Below are positions 8,292-16,646 of a DNA stretch of 64,000 nt, one piece after another (position 1 is the stretch's first letter; each line of letters starts with the position of its first letter). The position numbers and the translations under genes are program-made. The notes beneath the pieces are model-generated. The model saw nothing but the letters and a program-made list of their open reading frames with translations. It did no database searches and was not told where the DNA came from. Source of the stretch: Actinoplanes lutulentus (lineage in GTDB: Bacteria; Actinomycetota; Actinomycetes; Mycobacteriales; Micromonosporaceae); contig NZ_QLMJ01000010.1 in NCBI RefSeq assembly GCF_003259845.1, positions 1 through 64,000 on the forward strand. Direction: 5' to 3'.

Positions 8292-8732
8292 ATGGACCCT
8301 GCCGACGATCCTCCCGAAGAGGCGTACGGACGAGTCACCAATCCGGAACGCTTCCGGGTGCTCCACGACACAGCACACCGATTCCTCGACGAACTGGCTG
8401 GACAGTACGAGGTCACCGAGATCAGAGGAATGACCTCCGACCCGAGCGGAAGTCGCGATCAGGCACCGTTCCGCGAGCTTGATCCCGCACGTCCTGGCGT
8501 CGGACGGCTCCGGATCACCTTCACCGCCTTTCCCGGCCTCATGGTGAAGCTAGGCCAGGAACAAGAGACCGCACTCCCGGCCTGCGGATGCGATGCCTGC
8601 AACGATGACCCGGCCGATCTGATCGAAGAGCTCCACGACCAGATCGACCAACTCACCGACGCCCGTGCCCAGAAGCGAACGACACGGTGGCGCCTCAAAG
8701 CTCCCTTGCCACCGGCGAACTCGACTACCTAG
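8292..8732 (+). CDS. DUF6226-like protein of unknown function
   Basis: A 146-residue acidic soluble protein with no signal or membrane segment. Recognised by resemblance, from memory, to the DUF6226 group: a hydrophobic core FTAFPGLMVKLG is followed by the tight cysteine motif PACGCDACNDD (about residues 96-106) and an acidic helix (ADLIEELHDQIDQLTDAR). The CGCDACD-type pair could bind a metal, but no function is known. The ATG at 8292 is chosen because homologous sequence appears to begin there; no strong ribosome-binding site precedes it. It is monocistronic, between the tRNA genes and the RTX block. Confidence 0.7.
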   Translation: MDPADDPPEEAYGRVTNPERFRVLHDTAHRFLDELAGQYEVTEIRGMTSDPSGSRDQAPFRELDPARPGVGRLRITFTAFPGLMVKLGQEQETALPACGCDACNDDPADLIEELHDQIDQLTDARAQKRTTRWRLKAPLPPANSTT

Positions 8733-8973
8733 ATCGGTTACGCGCAGCCTGGACTGACACGGGCGTGGGCGATTACTCCTCAACCGCTACAAGGCTGCGC
8801 CACATCAGCCATCCCAGATGCCCGAGATCCCGCCGGGGACGAACTGCGTCTGGAACTGGGCACAGGCATCGGGCGGCGTGCCGTCCACCGCAAAGTCACC
8901 GCCGCGGTGTCGCCCTGATCAGAAAGTACGCGAATCCACTTTGGAAGCACGCTGCTGGACGGTCGCCCGCTGA

Positions 8974-9019
8974 ATCTTGAGCGATGTTGCACGTCCGGCT
9001 GTCGAAAATCGCTCAAGAT
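8974..9019. repeat. ATCTTG...CAAGAT palindrome
   Basis: Perfect 12-base inverted repeat ATCTTGAGCGAT / ATCGCTCAAGAT with a 22-base loop. The outer ATCTTG/CAAGAT ends recur in three palindromes at 45097-45402, suggesting one interspersed family. Confidence 0.65.
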
Positions 9020-9077
9020 CTGGCAGGCGGCCCCCGTGACGGCCCGGTAAGACGAGTCGCGCGGTTCGGATGTGAAA

Positions 9078-9113
9078 GGGCCCGCGCTGTCACGGGGGAG
9101 ACGGCGCGGGCCC
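9078..9113. terminator. Strong GC hairpin
   Basis: Arms GGGCCCGCGC / GCGCGGGCCC with a 16-base loop. It lies between two genes transcribed away from and towards it, and is probably a distal terminator for the RTX gene on the minus strand. Confidence 0.4.
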
Positions 9114-9204
9114 GAACGCAACCATAGCGACGATCTTCGCCTTGATCGAGAGGCTGCGGGACATCCATAGCGAACGCACAGGGACTCTCACAGGAATGAC
9201 AGAA

Positions 9205-9240
9205 TCGGCCCGGTCAACGCCGAGGCGACGACCGGGCCGA
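9205..9240 (-). terminator. Hairpin downstream of the first RTX gene
   Basis: Arms TCGGCCCGGT / ACCGGGCCGA with a 16-base loop, the same CGGCCCGG-type arm found in the terminators of the sister RTX genes. Confidence 0.55.
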
Positions 9241-9261
9241 GATTGCTGGAACTCACAGCCG

Positions 9262-9290
9262 CTCGTGGTTCTGGCGGCCGGCACCACGAG
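9262..9290 (-). terminator. Hairpin just past the first RTX gene stop
   Basis: Arms CTCGTGGT / ACCACGAG with a 13-base loop, 6 bases beyond the stop codon. Confidence 0.5.
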
Positions 9291-9296
9291 TAAGTG

Positions 9297-11309
9297 CTAC
9301 TTGATGCGAGCCTTGGCCTCCGCGAGCGCCGCACCGGCAGCACTCCCTGCGTAAGCGCGAGCGGCGGAGACGCCGGTCTCGGAGACGCTGGACAGCTCCG
9401 GGTTGACCGACTCGCAGTTCAGGGCGAAACCGCCGGCCATCACCAGGCAGACGTCACCGGCGACGGTGTTGTCGCCACCTTCGAGGAGGTCGTACGCCGT
9501 GGCGCTGCCGACCTGCACACCGTTGTCGTCGACGTCCTCGCCGATCAGGAAGTCGTCGCCGGCTTCGCCGAGGATCCAGTCGTCGCCGGCCATGCCGAAC
9601 GCGAAGTCGTCGCCCGCGCCGCCCCAGATCTGGTCGTTGCCGTCGCCACCGGAGATCACGTCGATGCCGTCGCCACCCTTGATCGTGTCAGCGCCGGTCT
9701 CACCGACGATGGTGTCGTCACCCGCGCCGCCGGTGAGAGTGTCGCTCCCGGCGCCGCCGAGCAGGTAGTCGTCGCCGTCCTCACCGAGGAGGTTGTCGTC
9801 GTCGGCCGAACCGCCGAGCTGGTCGTCTCCGGTTCCACCCCAGAGGGTGTCGTAACCGTCGCCACCGACCAGGACGTCGGCGCCCGCGTCGCCCTTGACG
9901 TTGTCGGAGTCAGCGCCGCCGTCGATCGCGTCGTCGCCCTCGCCGCCGTACAGCGAGTCCATGCCGGCGCCGCCCCAGATCTTGTCGTTGCCCGCGAGGC
10001 CGTTGACCGAGTCGGTGTCCGCGCCGCCGTCGATCGCATCGTCGCCGGCACCGGCGTTGATGGCGTCATGACCATCGCCGCCCCAGATCTTGTCGTTGCC
10101 CGCGTCACCCACGAGGTAGTCGTCCTCGGTGCCACCGTCGATCGCGTCGTTGCCGTCGCCACCGTAGAGACGGTCGGCACCGGCTACGCCGATGAGCTGG
10201 TCGTTGCCGGCTTCGCCGCGGAGCTCGTCGTCGCCGGCGCCACCGTTGAGAACGTCGTCGCCCGCTCCGCCGCTGATCGCGTCGGCGCCGTTGCTGCCGC
10301 CCAGGCGGTCGTTGCCCGCCTCGCCCCAGATGGAGTCGTTCTCGGTACCGCCGTCGATCACGTCGTTGCCGTCGCCGCCGCGTACCTTGTCGATCCCGGC
10401 ACCGCCGGCGAGCTGGTCGTCGCCCGCGTACCCGTAGATCGTGTCGTTGTTCGCGCCGCCGTCGACCACGTCGTTGCCGGCGCCACCGCTGATCGCGTCG
10501 TCGCCGGTGTTGCCGACGAGGCGGTCCTTGCCGGCGTCGCCGTAGATGGAGTCGTTGTTCGCGCCGCCGTCGATCTGGTCGTCGTTGTCGCCGCCACCGA
10601 TCGCGTCGTTGCCGGCGCCGCCGTACAGCCTGTCGGTGCCGGCTTCGCCGTAAATGGTGTCGGTGCCGGCACCGCCGTCGATCACGTCGTTGCCGACGCC
10701 ACCGGCGAGGCGGTCGTTGCCCGTGTTGCCGGCCAGCCGGTCGTGGCCGTAGTCGCCGTACGCCTTGTCGTTGCCAGTCCCGGCGTCGATCCCGTCGTTG
10801 CCGGTACCGCCGTAAACGGTGTCGTCGCCCGAGCCGCCGTAAAGGTTGTCGTCGCCGGCACCACCGACGAGCTTGTCGGCGCCGGAGCCGCCCTGCAGCT
10901 CGTCAGCGCCCGTGCCACCGGTCAGGGTGTCGTTGCCGGTGCCGCCGTCCGCCAGCAGGAACACCTTGGTCTTGTTCTTGACCGAGTCGTTCTTGTCGCC
11001 CAGCGCCACGCTGATCCTGGCGGTCGTCTTCGAGGTCGTGCACTTGACCTTCGTCGCGTCGACCTTCTTGCAGCCCTTGCCCGCCTTGAGCGCGACCCGG
11101 TCGTCGAGGGTCACGGTCCGGCCCGAGATCGTGATCGTCAGGGCGTTGGTCGCACCGGTGAGCGCCTGGAACTGGACGGTGTTCGTCCCGACCACCTTGG
11201 CGAGACCGGCCGAGGCCGCCTGCGCCGGTGAGGCGAGGATTGCGGTCGAAGCGACTGCGAGGGCCGCGGCGCCGATGGCCGCCATAGCTGTACGCCGGGA
11301 CAGAAACAT
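9297..11309 (-). CDS. Secreted RTX-repeat calcium-binding protein (paralogue 1)
   Basis: Extracellular protein of 670 residues. A Sec-type signal peptide (MFLSRRTAMAAIG, then a hydrophobic run to ASPAQA, about residue 30) precedes a 90-residue N-terminal domain shared with the neighbouring paralogues (TITISGRTVTLDDRVALKAG, KGCKKVDATKVKCTT). About 440 residues of hemolysin-type nonapeptides, GGxGxDxLxGG, follow; these form Ca2+-binding beta-rolls. A C-terminal domain with two Cys (GDVCLVMAGGFALNCE) ends in an Ala-rich tail. Classical RTX proteins leave by type I secretion with an uncleaved C-terminal signal; this one has a cleavable N-terminal signal and no transporter nearby. No enzymatic domain is visible. 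The ATG follows a G-rich CGGGGGTTTC leader kept in the sister genes. Confidence 0.88.
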   Translation of the reverse strand: MFLSRRTAMAAIGAAALAVASTAILASPAQAASAGLAKVVGTNTVQFQALTGATNALTITISGRTVTLDDRVALKAGKGCKKVDATKVKCTTSKTTARISVALGDKNDSVKNKTKVFLLADGGTGNDTLTGGTGADELQGGSGADKLVGGAGDDNLYGGSGDDTVYGGTGNDGIDAGTGNDKAYGDYGHDRLAGNTGNDRLAGGVGNDVIDGGAGTDTIYGEAGTDRLYGGAGNDAIGGGDNDDQIDGGANNDSIYGDAGKDRLVGNTGDDAISGGAGNDVVDGGANNDTIYGYAGDDQLAGGAGIDKVRGGDGNDVIDGGTENDSIWGEAGNDRLGGSNGADAISGGAGDDVLNGGAGDDELRGEAGNDQLIGVAGADRLYGGDGNDAIDGGTEDDYLVGDAGNDKIWGGDGHDAINAGAGDDAIDGGADTDSVNGLAGNDKIWGGAGMDSLYGGEGDDAIDGGADSDNVKGDAGADVLVGGDGYDTLWGGTGDDQLGGSADDDNLLGEDGDDYLLGGAGSDTLTGGAGDDTIVGETGADTIKGGDGIDVISGGDGNDQIWGGAGDDFAFGMAGDDWILGEAGDDFLIGEDVDDNGVQVGSATAYDLLEGGDNTVAGDVCLVMAGGFALNCESVNPELSSVSETGVSAARAYAGSAAGAALAEAKARIK

Positions 11310-11383
11310 CAAGAAACCCCCGTTGGAGCTGGAGCGATCGGCATCATTGCAGCGCCTCATGATCTATCTGCCAACTCCGATCC

Positions 11384-11417
11384 CATAGAACGGGACCGTA
11401 CCGACGTATTGACCACT
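11384..11417. promoter_or_regulatory. 34-base element upstream of RTX gene 1
   Basis: Identical over 34 bases to 12950-12983 upstream of RTX gene 2; its central ACGGGACCGTACCGACG also occurs before RTX gene 3. It lies 75-108 bases before the start codon. It may be the promoter plus operator of a co-regulated set. Confidence 0.65.
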
Positions 11418-11428
11418 AGCTGGAAAAA

Positions 11429-11465
11429 GTACGGCCCGGCCGCCATCAAGGCGACCGGGCCGTAC
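11429..11465 (-). terminator. Intrinsic terminator of RTX gene 2
   Basis: On the minus strand, GTACGGCCCGG / CCGGGCCGTAC is followed by TTTTT, starting 14 bases past the stop. Confidence 0.85.
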
Positions 11466-11478
11466 CAATGAAAAGGTC

Positions 11479-12843
11479 TTACTTGGCGATGGCCGCATCG
11501 AGGCGGGCCTTCGCGGACAGCACCTCTGCGATGTCAGCGCCGGAGCCAGCGGCGGACTTCGCCGAGAGAGCCGCCTCGGCCGGAAGCTCGCTCAGCTCAC
11601 AGTTGATCGCGGTGCCGGCGGCGAGCAGGAGGCAGGTGTCGCCCGTGACGTGGGCTCCGCCGTCCGCCTTGTCGGTGGCGGCCGGGTCACCGACCGGCTT
11701 GCCGTCCTCGGTGAGGTCGTCGGCGATCAGAACATCGTCACCGGCGTCGCCCCAGAGGCGGTCGTTGCCGGCCAGGCCGTACACGTAGTCGGTGTCGGCG
11801 CCACCACTGAGGTTGTCGTCACCGGCCTCGCCACCGAGGACGTCGAAGCCCGCCTCGCCCCAGGCGAAGTCGTTGCCGGCTCCACCCGCGAGGAGGTCGG
11901 CACCGGCGCCACCGTAGAGCCGGTCGACGCCCGCCTCGCCGACGAGCGTGTCGTCGCCGTTGTTGCCCCAAGCCTTGTCGTCACCGGCTTCGGTGTTGAC
12001 CCAGTCGATGCCCTCGCCGCCGGAGAGAGCGTCGTTGCCGGCACCACCGAACAGGTCGTCGTCGCCGGCGTCGCCGTAAACGGTGTCGTGGCCAACCTCG
12101 GCATCGATGTAGTCGGTGCCGGCGCCGCCACCGATGCGGTCGTTGCCGGTGCCGCCCCAGATGTCGTCGTTACCGGCCTCGCCGTAAACGACGTCGTTAC
12201 CGGCCTCAGCACTGATGTTGTCATTGCCGGAACCGCCGGCGATCTTGTCGTTGCCCGTGGAACCCCAGAGCTTGTCGTTGCCCGCGTCGCCATAAACGGC
12301 GTCGTTGCCCGCGTCGCCGTTGGCCACGTCGTTGCCGGCACCGCCGTAGATCGCGTCGTTGCCCGAGTCGCCGTACAGCTTGTCGTTGCCGCCGATGCCC
12401 CAGATCTTGTCGTTGCCCGAGCCACCCTGCAGCTCGTCGACGCCGGGGCCACCGGTCAGCTTGTCGTTACCGGCGTCGCCGAAGACCAGCGAGGCCACCT
12501 TGGTCTTGTTCTTGAACGAGTCGTTCTTGTCGCCGAGTTCGGCGGTGACCAGCTTGGTCTTCTTCTTGGTCGTGCACTTGACCTTGGTCGCGTCGACCTT
12601 CTTGCAGCCCTTGCCGGCCTTGATGGCGACCTTGTCGTCCAGCGTGACGGTACGGCCCGAGATCGTGATCACGAGCGTGTTCGTCTTGCCCTTGAGCGCC
12701 TTGAAGTAGACGGACGACGACGTGTCCACCTTGACCGTTCCGGCCGAGGCTGCCTGTGCAGGCGCCGACAGGAAAGCGGTCGAAGCAACGGCAGCGGCTG
12801 TGATTCCGATGGCGGCCAGCGCCTTGCGGTTGATCAGGAACAT
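11479..12843 (-). CDS. Secreted RTX-repeat calcium-binding protein (paralogue 2)
   Basis: A 454-residue paralogue of the preceding protein. Signal peptide MFLINRKALAAIGITAAAVASTAFL runs to SAPAQA. The shared N-terminal domain (LVITISGRTVTLDDKVAIKAG, KGCKKVDATKVKC) is unusually Lys-rich. About 260 residues of GGAGNDxxxG repeats follow, then the two-Cys C-terminal domain (TGDTCLLLAAGTAINCEL). Coding ends in an Ala/Lys tail (AKARLDAAIAK). The gene has its own upstream element and its own terminator, so it is transcribed alone. Role unknown; Ca2+ binding at the cell surface is inferred from the repeats. Confidence 0.88.
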   Translation of the reverse strand: MFLINRKALAAIGITAAAVASTAFLSAPAQAASAGTVKVDTSSSVYFKALKGKTNTLVITISGRTVTLDDKVAIKAGKGCKKVDATKVKCTTKKKTKLVTAELGDKNDSFKNKTKVASLVFGDAGNDKLTGGPGVDELQGGSGNDKIWGIGGNDKLYGDSGNDAIYGGAGNDVANGDAGNDAVYGDAGNDKLWGSTGNDKIAGGSGNDNISAEAGNDVVYGEAGNDDIWGGTGNDRIGGGAGTDYIDAEVGHDTVYGDAGDDDLFGGAGNDALSGGEGIDWVNTEAGDDKAWGNNGDDTLVGEAGVDRLYGGAGADLLAGGAGNDFAWGEAGFDVLGGEAGDDNLSGGADTDYVYGLAGNDRLWGDAGDDVLIADDLTEDGKPVGDPAATDKADGGAHVTGDTCLLLAAGTAINCELSELPAEAALSAKSAAGSGADIAEVLSAKARLDAAIAK

Positions 12844-12949
12844 GCGGAAACCCCCGTATCCGGTTCAGGAGAGATCGAGACGGAGGGTCCACGATCTTCC
12901 CCCGCGTCGATATCTCAGCGGTTACACGCCACGAAACCAAGCGCGTTCT

Positions 12950-12983
12950 CATAGAACGGGACCGTACCGACGTATTGACCACT
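12950..12983. promoter_or_regulatory. 34-base element upstream of RTX gene 2
   Basis: Perfect copy of 11384-11417, located 107-140 bases before the start codon, in the same orientation relative to the gene. Confidence 0.65.
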
Positions 12984-12997
12984 CTGTGGACTGACAG

Positions 12998-13029
12998 AAA
13001 GAGGGCCCGGCATCAGCCGGGCCCTCTTT
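12998..13029 (-). terminator. Terminator of RTX gene 3
   Basis: Perfect 14-base stem AAAGAGGGCCCGGC / GCCGGGCCCTCTTT with a 4-base loop; on the minus strand the hairpin ends in CTCTTT. Confidence 0.85.
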
Positions 13030-13042
13030 GTCGCAAAAGGTA

Positions 13043-14284
13043 CTACTTGGTGATCTCCGCGAGCAGCCGCGCCTTGACACCCTCAAGAGCCGGGTTGACC
13101 GCTCCGGCGGAAGACGCCGCGGCCGAAAGCGACTCGACCGGCAGCTCGTACAGCTCGCAGCCGGACTTGGTGGCGCCCGCGAGAACGAGGCAGACATCCG
13201 CGTCCACCTGAGCGCCGCCGTCGACCCGGTCGGTGGCGGTCGCGCTGCCGACCGGCTTGAAGTTCTCGTCGACCGACTCGCCGATCAGCAGATCGTCCTC
13301 CGTGGAACCGGAGAGCACATCGTTGCCGGCCTCACCGACGATGCCGTCGAAACCGGCCTCACCGAAGATGGCGTCGTTACCGGTGTAGCCGAGCGCGAGG
13401 TCGTCGCCCGCGCCGGCGGAGATCCGGTCGTTGCCGGCGCCGCCGTCGAGGAGGTCGTCCTGGTTGCCGCCGAGCAGCTTGTCGTCGCCCGCCTCGGCGT
13501 TCACGAAGTCGCTGCCGTCGCCGCCGCTCAGCACGTCGTTGCCGGCCCCGCCGAGCAGGGTGTCGTCACCGGCGTCGCCGTAGACGACGTCGTTGCCGGC
13601 CTCGCTGTAGAGCTCGTCGATCCCGGCGCCGCCGTAAATCTTGTCGTTGCCCGCGCCGGCCCGCACGACGTCGTCGCCGGCCGCGGCGTTGACAACATCG
13701 TTGCCGGCCCCGCCGTAGATGAGGTCCTTGCCGGCCTCGCCGTAAACGACGTCGTTGCCGGCGGCAGCGTCGACCTTGTCGTTGCCCGCACCCGCGTAGA
13801 TGGCGTCGTTGCCCACGCCGCCGAACAGCTTGTCGTTGCCGCCGACGCCCCAGATCTTGTCGTTGCCCGGACCGCCCTGGAGCTCGTCCGCGCCGGCACT
13901 GCCGGTCAGCTTGTCGTTGCCCGCGCCGCCGTTGGCGAGCAGAGCGACCTTGGTCTTGTTCTTCACGGCGTCGTTCTTGTCGCCCAGCGCGACCTTGATC
14001 AGCTTGGTCGCCTTCGGCGTCGTGCACTTGACCTTGGTCTTATCGACCTTCTTGCAGCCCTTGCCCGGCTTGAGCGCCACCGTGTCGTCCAGCGTCACGG
14101 TCCGGCCCGAGATCGTGATGACGAGCGAGTTGGCCTTGCCGGTCAGCGCCTGGAACTGGACGGTCGCCGGCCCTGTCACCTTCGCCAGACCGGCCGAGGC
14201 GGCTTGAGCCGGCGACGCGAGGAAAGCGGTCGAAGCCACCGCGGCGCCGATAGCGGCCAAGGCAGCTCGATTGAGCAGGAACAT
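13043..14284 (-). CDS. Secreted RTX-repeat calcium-binding protein (paralogue 3)
   Basis: A 413-residue paralogue. Signal peptide MFLLNRAALAAIGAAVASTAFL to ASPAQA is followed by the common N-terminal domain (SLVITISGRTVTLDDTVALK, KGCKKVDKTKVKC). About 220 residues of GGAGNDxxxA/G repeats follow, then the C-terminal domain with paired Cys (DADVCLVLAGATKSGCELYELP). Compared with paralogue 2, many repeats read AxAGNDVVxA, so the Gly pairs of the beta-roll are partly replaced by Ala. It is transcribed alone, between its own upstream element and terminator. Confidence 0.88.
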   Translation of the reverse strand: MFLLNRAALAAIGAAVASTAFLASPAQAASAGLAKVTGPATVQFQALTGKANSLVITISGRTVTLDDTVALKPGKGCKKVDKTKVKCTTPKATKLIKVALGDKNDAVKNKTKVALLANGGAGNDKLTGSAGADELQGGPGNDKIWGVGGNDKLFGGVGNDAIYAGAGNDKVDAAAGNDVVYGEAGKDLIYGGAGNDVVNAAAGDDVVRAGAGNDKIYGGAGIDELYSEAGNDVVYGDAGDDTLLGGAGNDVLSGGDGSDFVNAEAGDDKLLGGNQDDLLDGGAGNDRISAGAGDDLALGYTGNDAIFGEAGFDGIVGEAGNDVLSGSTEDDLLIGESVDENFKPVGSATATDRVDGGAQVDADVCLVLAGATKSGCELYELPVESLSAAASSAGAVNPALEGVKARLLAEITK

Positions 14285-14356
14285 GCGGAAACCCCCGTGT
14301 CGGGCATGAACTGGTCGACGTCGATCTCAACGTATGCGAATGGCGCAATCAAGAGG

Positions 14357-14373
14357 ACGGGACCGTACCGACG
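14357..14373. promoter_or_regulatory. Core of the shared element upstream of RTX gene 3
   Basis: Contains the 17-base core ACGGGACCGTACCGACG common to the other two RTX promoters; flanks have diverged. It lies 73-89 bases before the start codon. Confidence 0.55.
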
Positions 14374-14392
14374 CGTTGTTCATCCAATGTAA

Positions 14393-14421
14393 AGGCCGGG
14401 TACTTGATCAGTACCCGGCCT
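14393..14421 (-). terminator. Terminator of the Ig-like protein gene
   Basis: Arms AGGCCGGGTAC / GTACCCGGCCT with a 7-base loop, starting 7 bases past the stop; on the minus strand it is followed by TTTACATTGG. Confidence 0.8.
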
Positions 14422-14427
14422 CTGAGG

Positions 14428-16551
14428 TCAGCGGATTTTCACCGATGCGCTGATGGCTTTGCCATCAACGTGACCCGCCTTCTTGGCGATCACCGTCACG
14501 GTGATCTTCTTGTTGCGCCAGGCGGACTTCAACTTCAGCGTACGCCCGGTCGCCCCCTTGATCACCTTGCCGTTCACCCGCCACTGGTATCGATACGAGT
14601 CAACCTTCGGCAACCAGGTTCCGACGTTCGCGGTCAGCTTCTTGCCGACTTTCGGCGTACCCGTGATCTTGGGTTTCTTGGTGGCCTTCGGCGCCTTGGC
14701 CTTGGCTACCGCGGCGGTGGCGGCGGAGGCCGCCGTGCCTGGCTGGTGACCGGCGCGGGTAGCCGTCACGGTGACGGTGAGCCGCTTGCCGGCAACCGAA
14801 GCCGGGATCGTCAGGGCCGAGCCGGTCGCGCCCTTGATCGCGACACCGTTCGCGGCCCACTGGTACCGATATCCGGTCGCCGCCGGCGACCAGGTGCCCG
14901 GCACGGCCTTCACGACCTTGCCGACCATCACCGTCCCGGAGATCGCCGGGCGCTTCGTGGCCACCGGCTTCGCCTGGAGCACGATCGTGAACGCCTTGGC
15001 CAGGACGACCGCCGCCTGCCCCGCGCCGTACGGCCGGAGGGTGACCGAGGCGACCCCGGCCGGCGCACCGGTGAGGTTCACATCGGCGACAGCCGTGGTC
15101 CCGTCCGCCGACACCGACTTGATCGTCGCGGTGATCGCCTTGCCACCGGCCGGCGTCACCTGCAGGACGTCCTTGCGGAGCAGGTTCGAGCCCTTCACCG
15201 TGATCGTCCGAACCCCACCGGTGGTGACCGACGCGGGCCCGGCCGCGGTGACCTTCACCGCTGCCGGCGCGACCTTGAAGACGTACCAGGTCTCCTCCGA
15301 GCCGGCCTCGCCGACGAAGCTGCGGACCACCAGTTCATGGGTACGCGCCACCGAAGGCGTCACGGTGATCGTCGCGGTGCCGTCCGCCTTGGCCTTCACC
15401 GTGACGGCCGGCCCACCGTTGAGCGTGTACCGGTACGAGGTCACCCCCGGCTCCCGGGGTGTGAAGGTGAACGTGCCCGGAATCAGCCGCGCGGTGCCGA
15501 TCTCCGGGAACTCGCTGGAGACGACCTTCGGCCGGTCCGAAACGCTCGCCGAGGTGTGCCGCGCCACCGAGAGATCGCCGTCGGCGTCGACGGTCCTCAC
15601 GTAAAGGTCGCGCTGAGTCGGATCGGTCACCGTGAAGACGAAATCGGCGCTGCCGTCGCTCTTGGCCGGCACTGCCACCTGCTCGGTGATGCCGCCGCCG
15701 TCGAGACCGAACCAGTACCGGTACTCCTTCACGCCGGGCACCCGGGGCGTGGCGTGAACGCTGACCTTGTCGCCGAGGAACATTTCCCGGTAGACGCCGC
15801 CGGAGACGAGCGGGCCGTTGTCGACCAGGAACGCGTACGCGTGCTCCGGGAACTTGCGCTCTTTCCCGTCGATCGTCTTGATCGCGCGCACCCACAGGAG
15901 CTGGTACCCGCCCTCGGTCGGCGTGATCTTCACATCGGCGTCGCCGTCGGCGTCCGGGACAACGGACCCGGTCGGCTCGCTGTCCTCGAACCGCCAGTCG
16001 AGCCGCTCGGCGCCGGCGGGCCCGTCGATGTGGAACTCGCCCGGCACGCCGACGTTGAACTTCAGGTCGTGGAAGAAGATCCCGGGGTAGTCGGTCGAGG
16101 TGACCGTCGGCCGGGTGTCGAGGACCCAGAACTTGAAGACTGCCGTCTCCGACTGGTTCCCGTCGGCGTCGAAGGAGTGCACGGTGAGCTCGTGGACACC
16201 GGAGAAGAGCGGCGTCCACTCGATGGTGAGCGGGCCACCCGGCGTCTGCGGGGAGCGTTCGAACCACGGCTGGCTGTCGCCGAGCTCGGGGCCGGTGAAG
16301 TGGTACTCGTACCGCACCGCGTCGCCGGCCGCGCTCTCCATCGTGAAATCGCCGCTCAGGGCGATGCCACCATGCGGCGTCAGGGCGTCCGGGTACCGGG
16401 CCGAGCTGACCGACGGCGCGCCGGCGGAAGCAGCAGTGCTGGTGGCCCCGACCCGGAAGCCGGCAGCGGACGCGGGGGCGGCACCGAGTCCCACCACCAC
16501 ACCCGAGGCAAGCAGAGAAGTAGTTGCGAACGCTATGAAGCGTCGAGACAC
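14428..16551 (-). CDS. Secreted multi-domain Ig-like repeat protein
   Basis: A 707-residue exported protein. The signal peptide is MSRRFIAFATTSLLASGVVV to APASAAGF. The body is a series of beta-sandwich-like units, several beginning with a TxxSSxFPE or SARYPDAL-type strand and ending FKFWVLD, YAFLVDN or YVFKVAP. A TIG/IPT-like unit follows (about residues 450-530: GPASVTTGGVRTITVKGSNLL). Two tandem C-terminal repeats then read KxPxIxGTxxVGKxxxxxxGTW, YRYQWxxNGxxIKGATG, common in actinobacterial cell-surface proteins. The GTG at 16551 has GGGGAGGA 6 bases upstream. No catalytic motif is seen; a structural or adhesive role is inferred. It lies inside the RTX block. Confidence 0.82.
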   Translation of the reverse strand: MSRRFIAFATTSLLASGVVVGLGAAPASAAGFRVGATSTAASAGAPSVSSARYPDALTPHGGIALSGDFTMESAAGDAVRYEYHFTGPELGDSQPWFERSPQTPGGPLTIEWTPLFSGVHELTVHSFDADGNQSETAVFKFWVLDTRPTVTSTDYPGIFFHDLKFNVGVPGEFHIDGPAGAERLDWRFEDSEPTGSVVPDADGDADVKITPTEGGYQLLWVRAIKTIDGKERKFPEHAYAFLVDNGPLVSGGVYREMFLGDKVSVHATPRVPGVKEYRYWFGLDGGGITEQVAVPAKSDGSADFVFTVTDPTQRDLYVRTVDADGDLSVARHTSASVSDRPKVVSSEFPEIGTARLIPGTFTFTPREPGVTSYRYTLNGGPAVTVKAKADGTATITVTPSVARTHELVVRSFVGEAGSEETWYVFKVAPAAVKVTAAGPASVTTGGVRTITVKGSNLLRKDVLQVTPAGGKAITATIKSVSADGTTAVADVNLTGAPAGVASVTLRPYGAGQAAVVLAKAFTIVLQAKPVATKRPAISGTVMVGKVVKAVPGTWSPAATGYRYQWAANGVAIKGATGSALTIPASVAGKRLTVTVTATRAGHQPGTAASAATAAVAKAKAPKATKKPKITGTPKVGKKLTANVGTWLPKVDSYRYQWRVNGKVIKGATGRTLKLKSAWRNKKITVTVIAKKAGHVDGKAISASVKIR

Positions 16552-16646
16552 AGTGGATCCTCCCCAAGGATCCGGCGGCAAGATCAACCGCACGGTGTCA
16601 GAGATCATAGACCGCAGCCGTTCAATAAAGCTGCCCCTGAAACGGC

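Larger units (their letters stand above)
8733..9296. other. Non-coding stretch between the DUF6226 and RTX genes
   Basis: No reading frame here looks like a protein. It holds a 9-base inverted repeat with a long loop (8742-8750 / 8792-8800), an ATCTTG-type palindrome (8974-9019) and three hairpins towards the RTX gene end, listed separately. Confidence 0.6.

Noticed and set aside
9560..10960. Regular repeated DNA considered as a possible CRISPR array or satellite.
   Set aside because: The period is that of nine-residue RTX codons (27 bases), without conserved repeat/spacer structure.
9294..11231. A 645-residue open frame on the plus strand opposite the first RTX gene.
   Set aside because: It is the antisense image of the glycine/aspartate repeats; the minus frame has a signal peptide, leader and family domains. 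The plus frame has only Val/Ala repeats.
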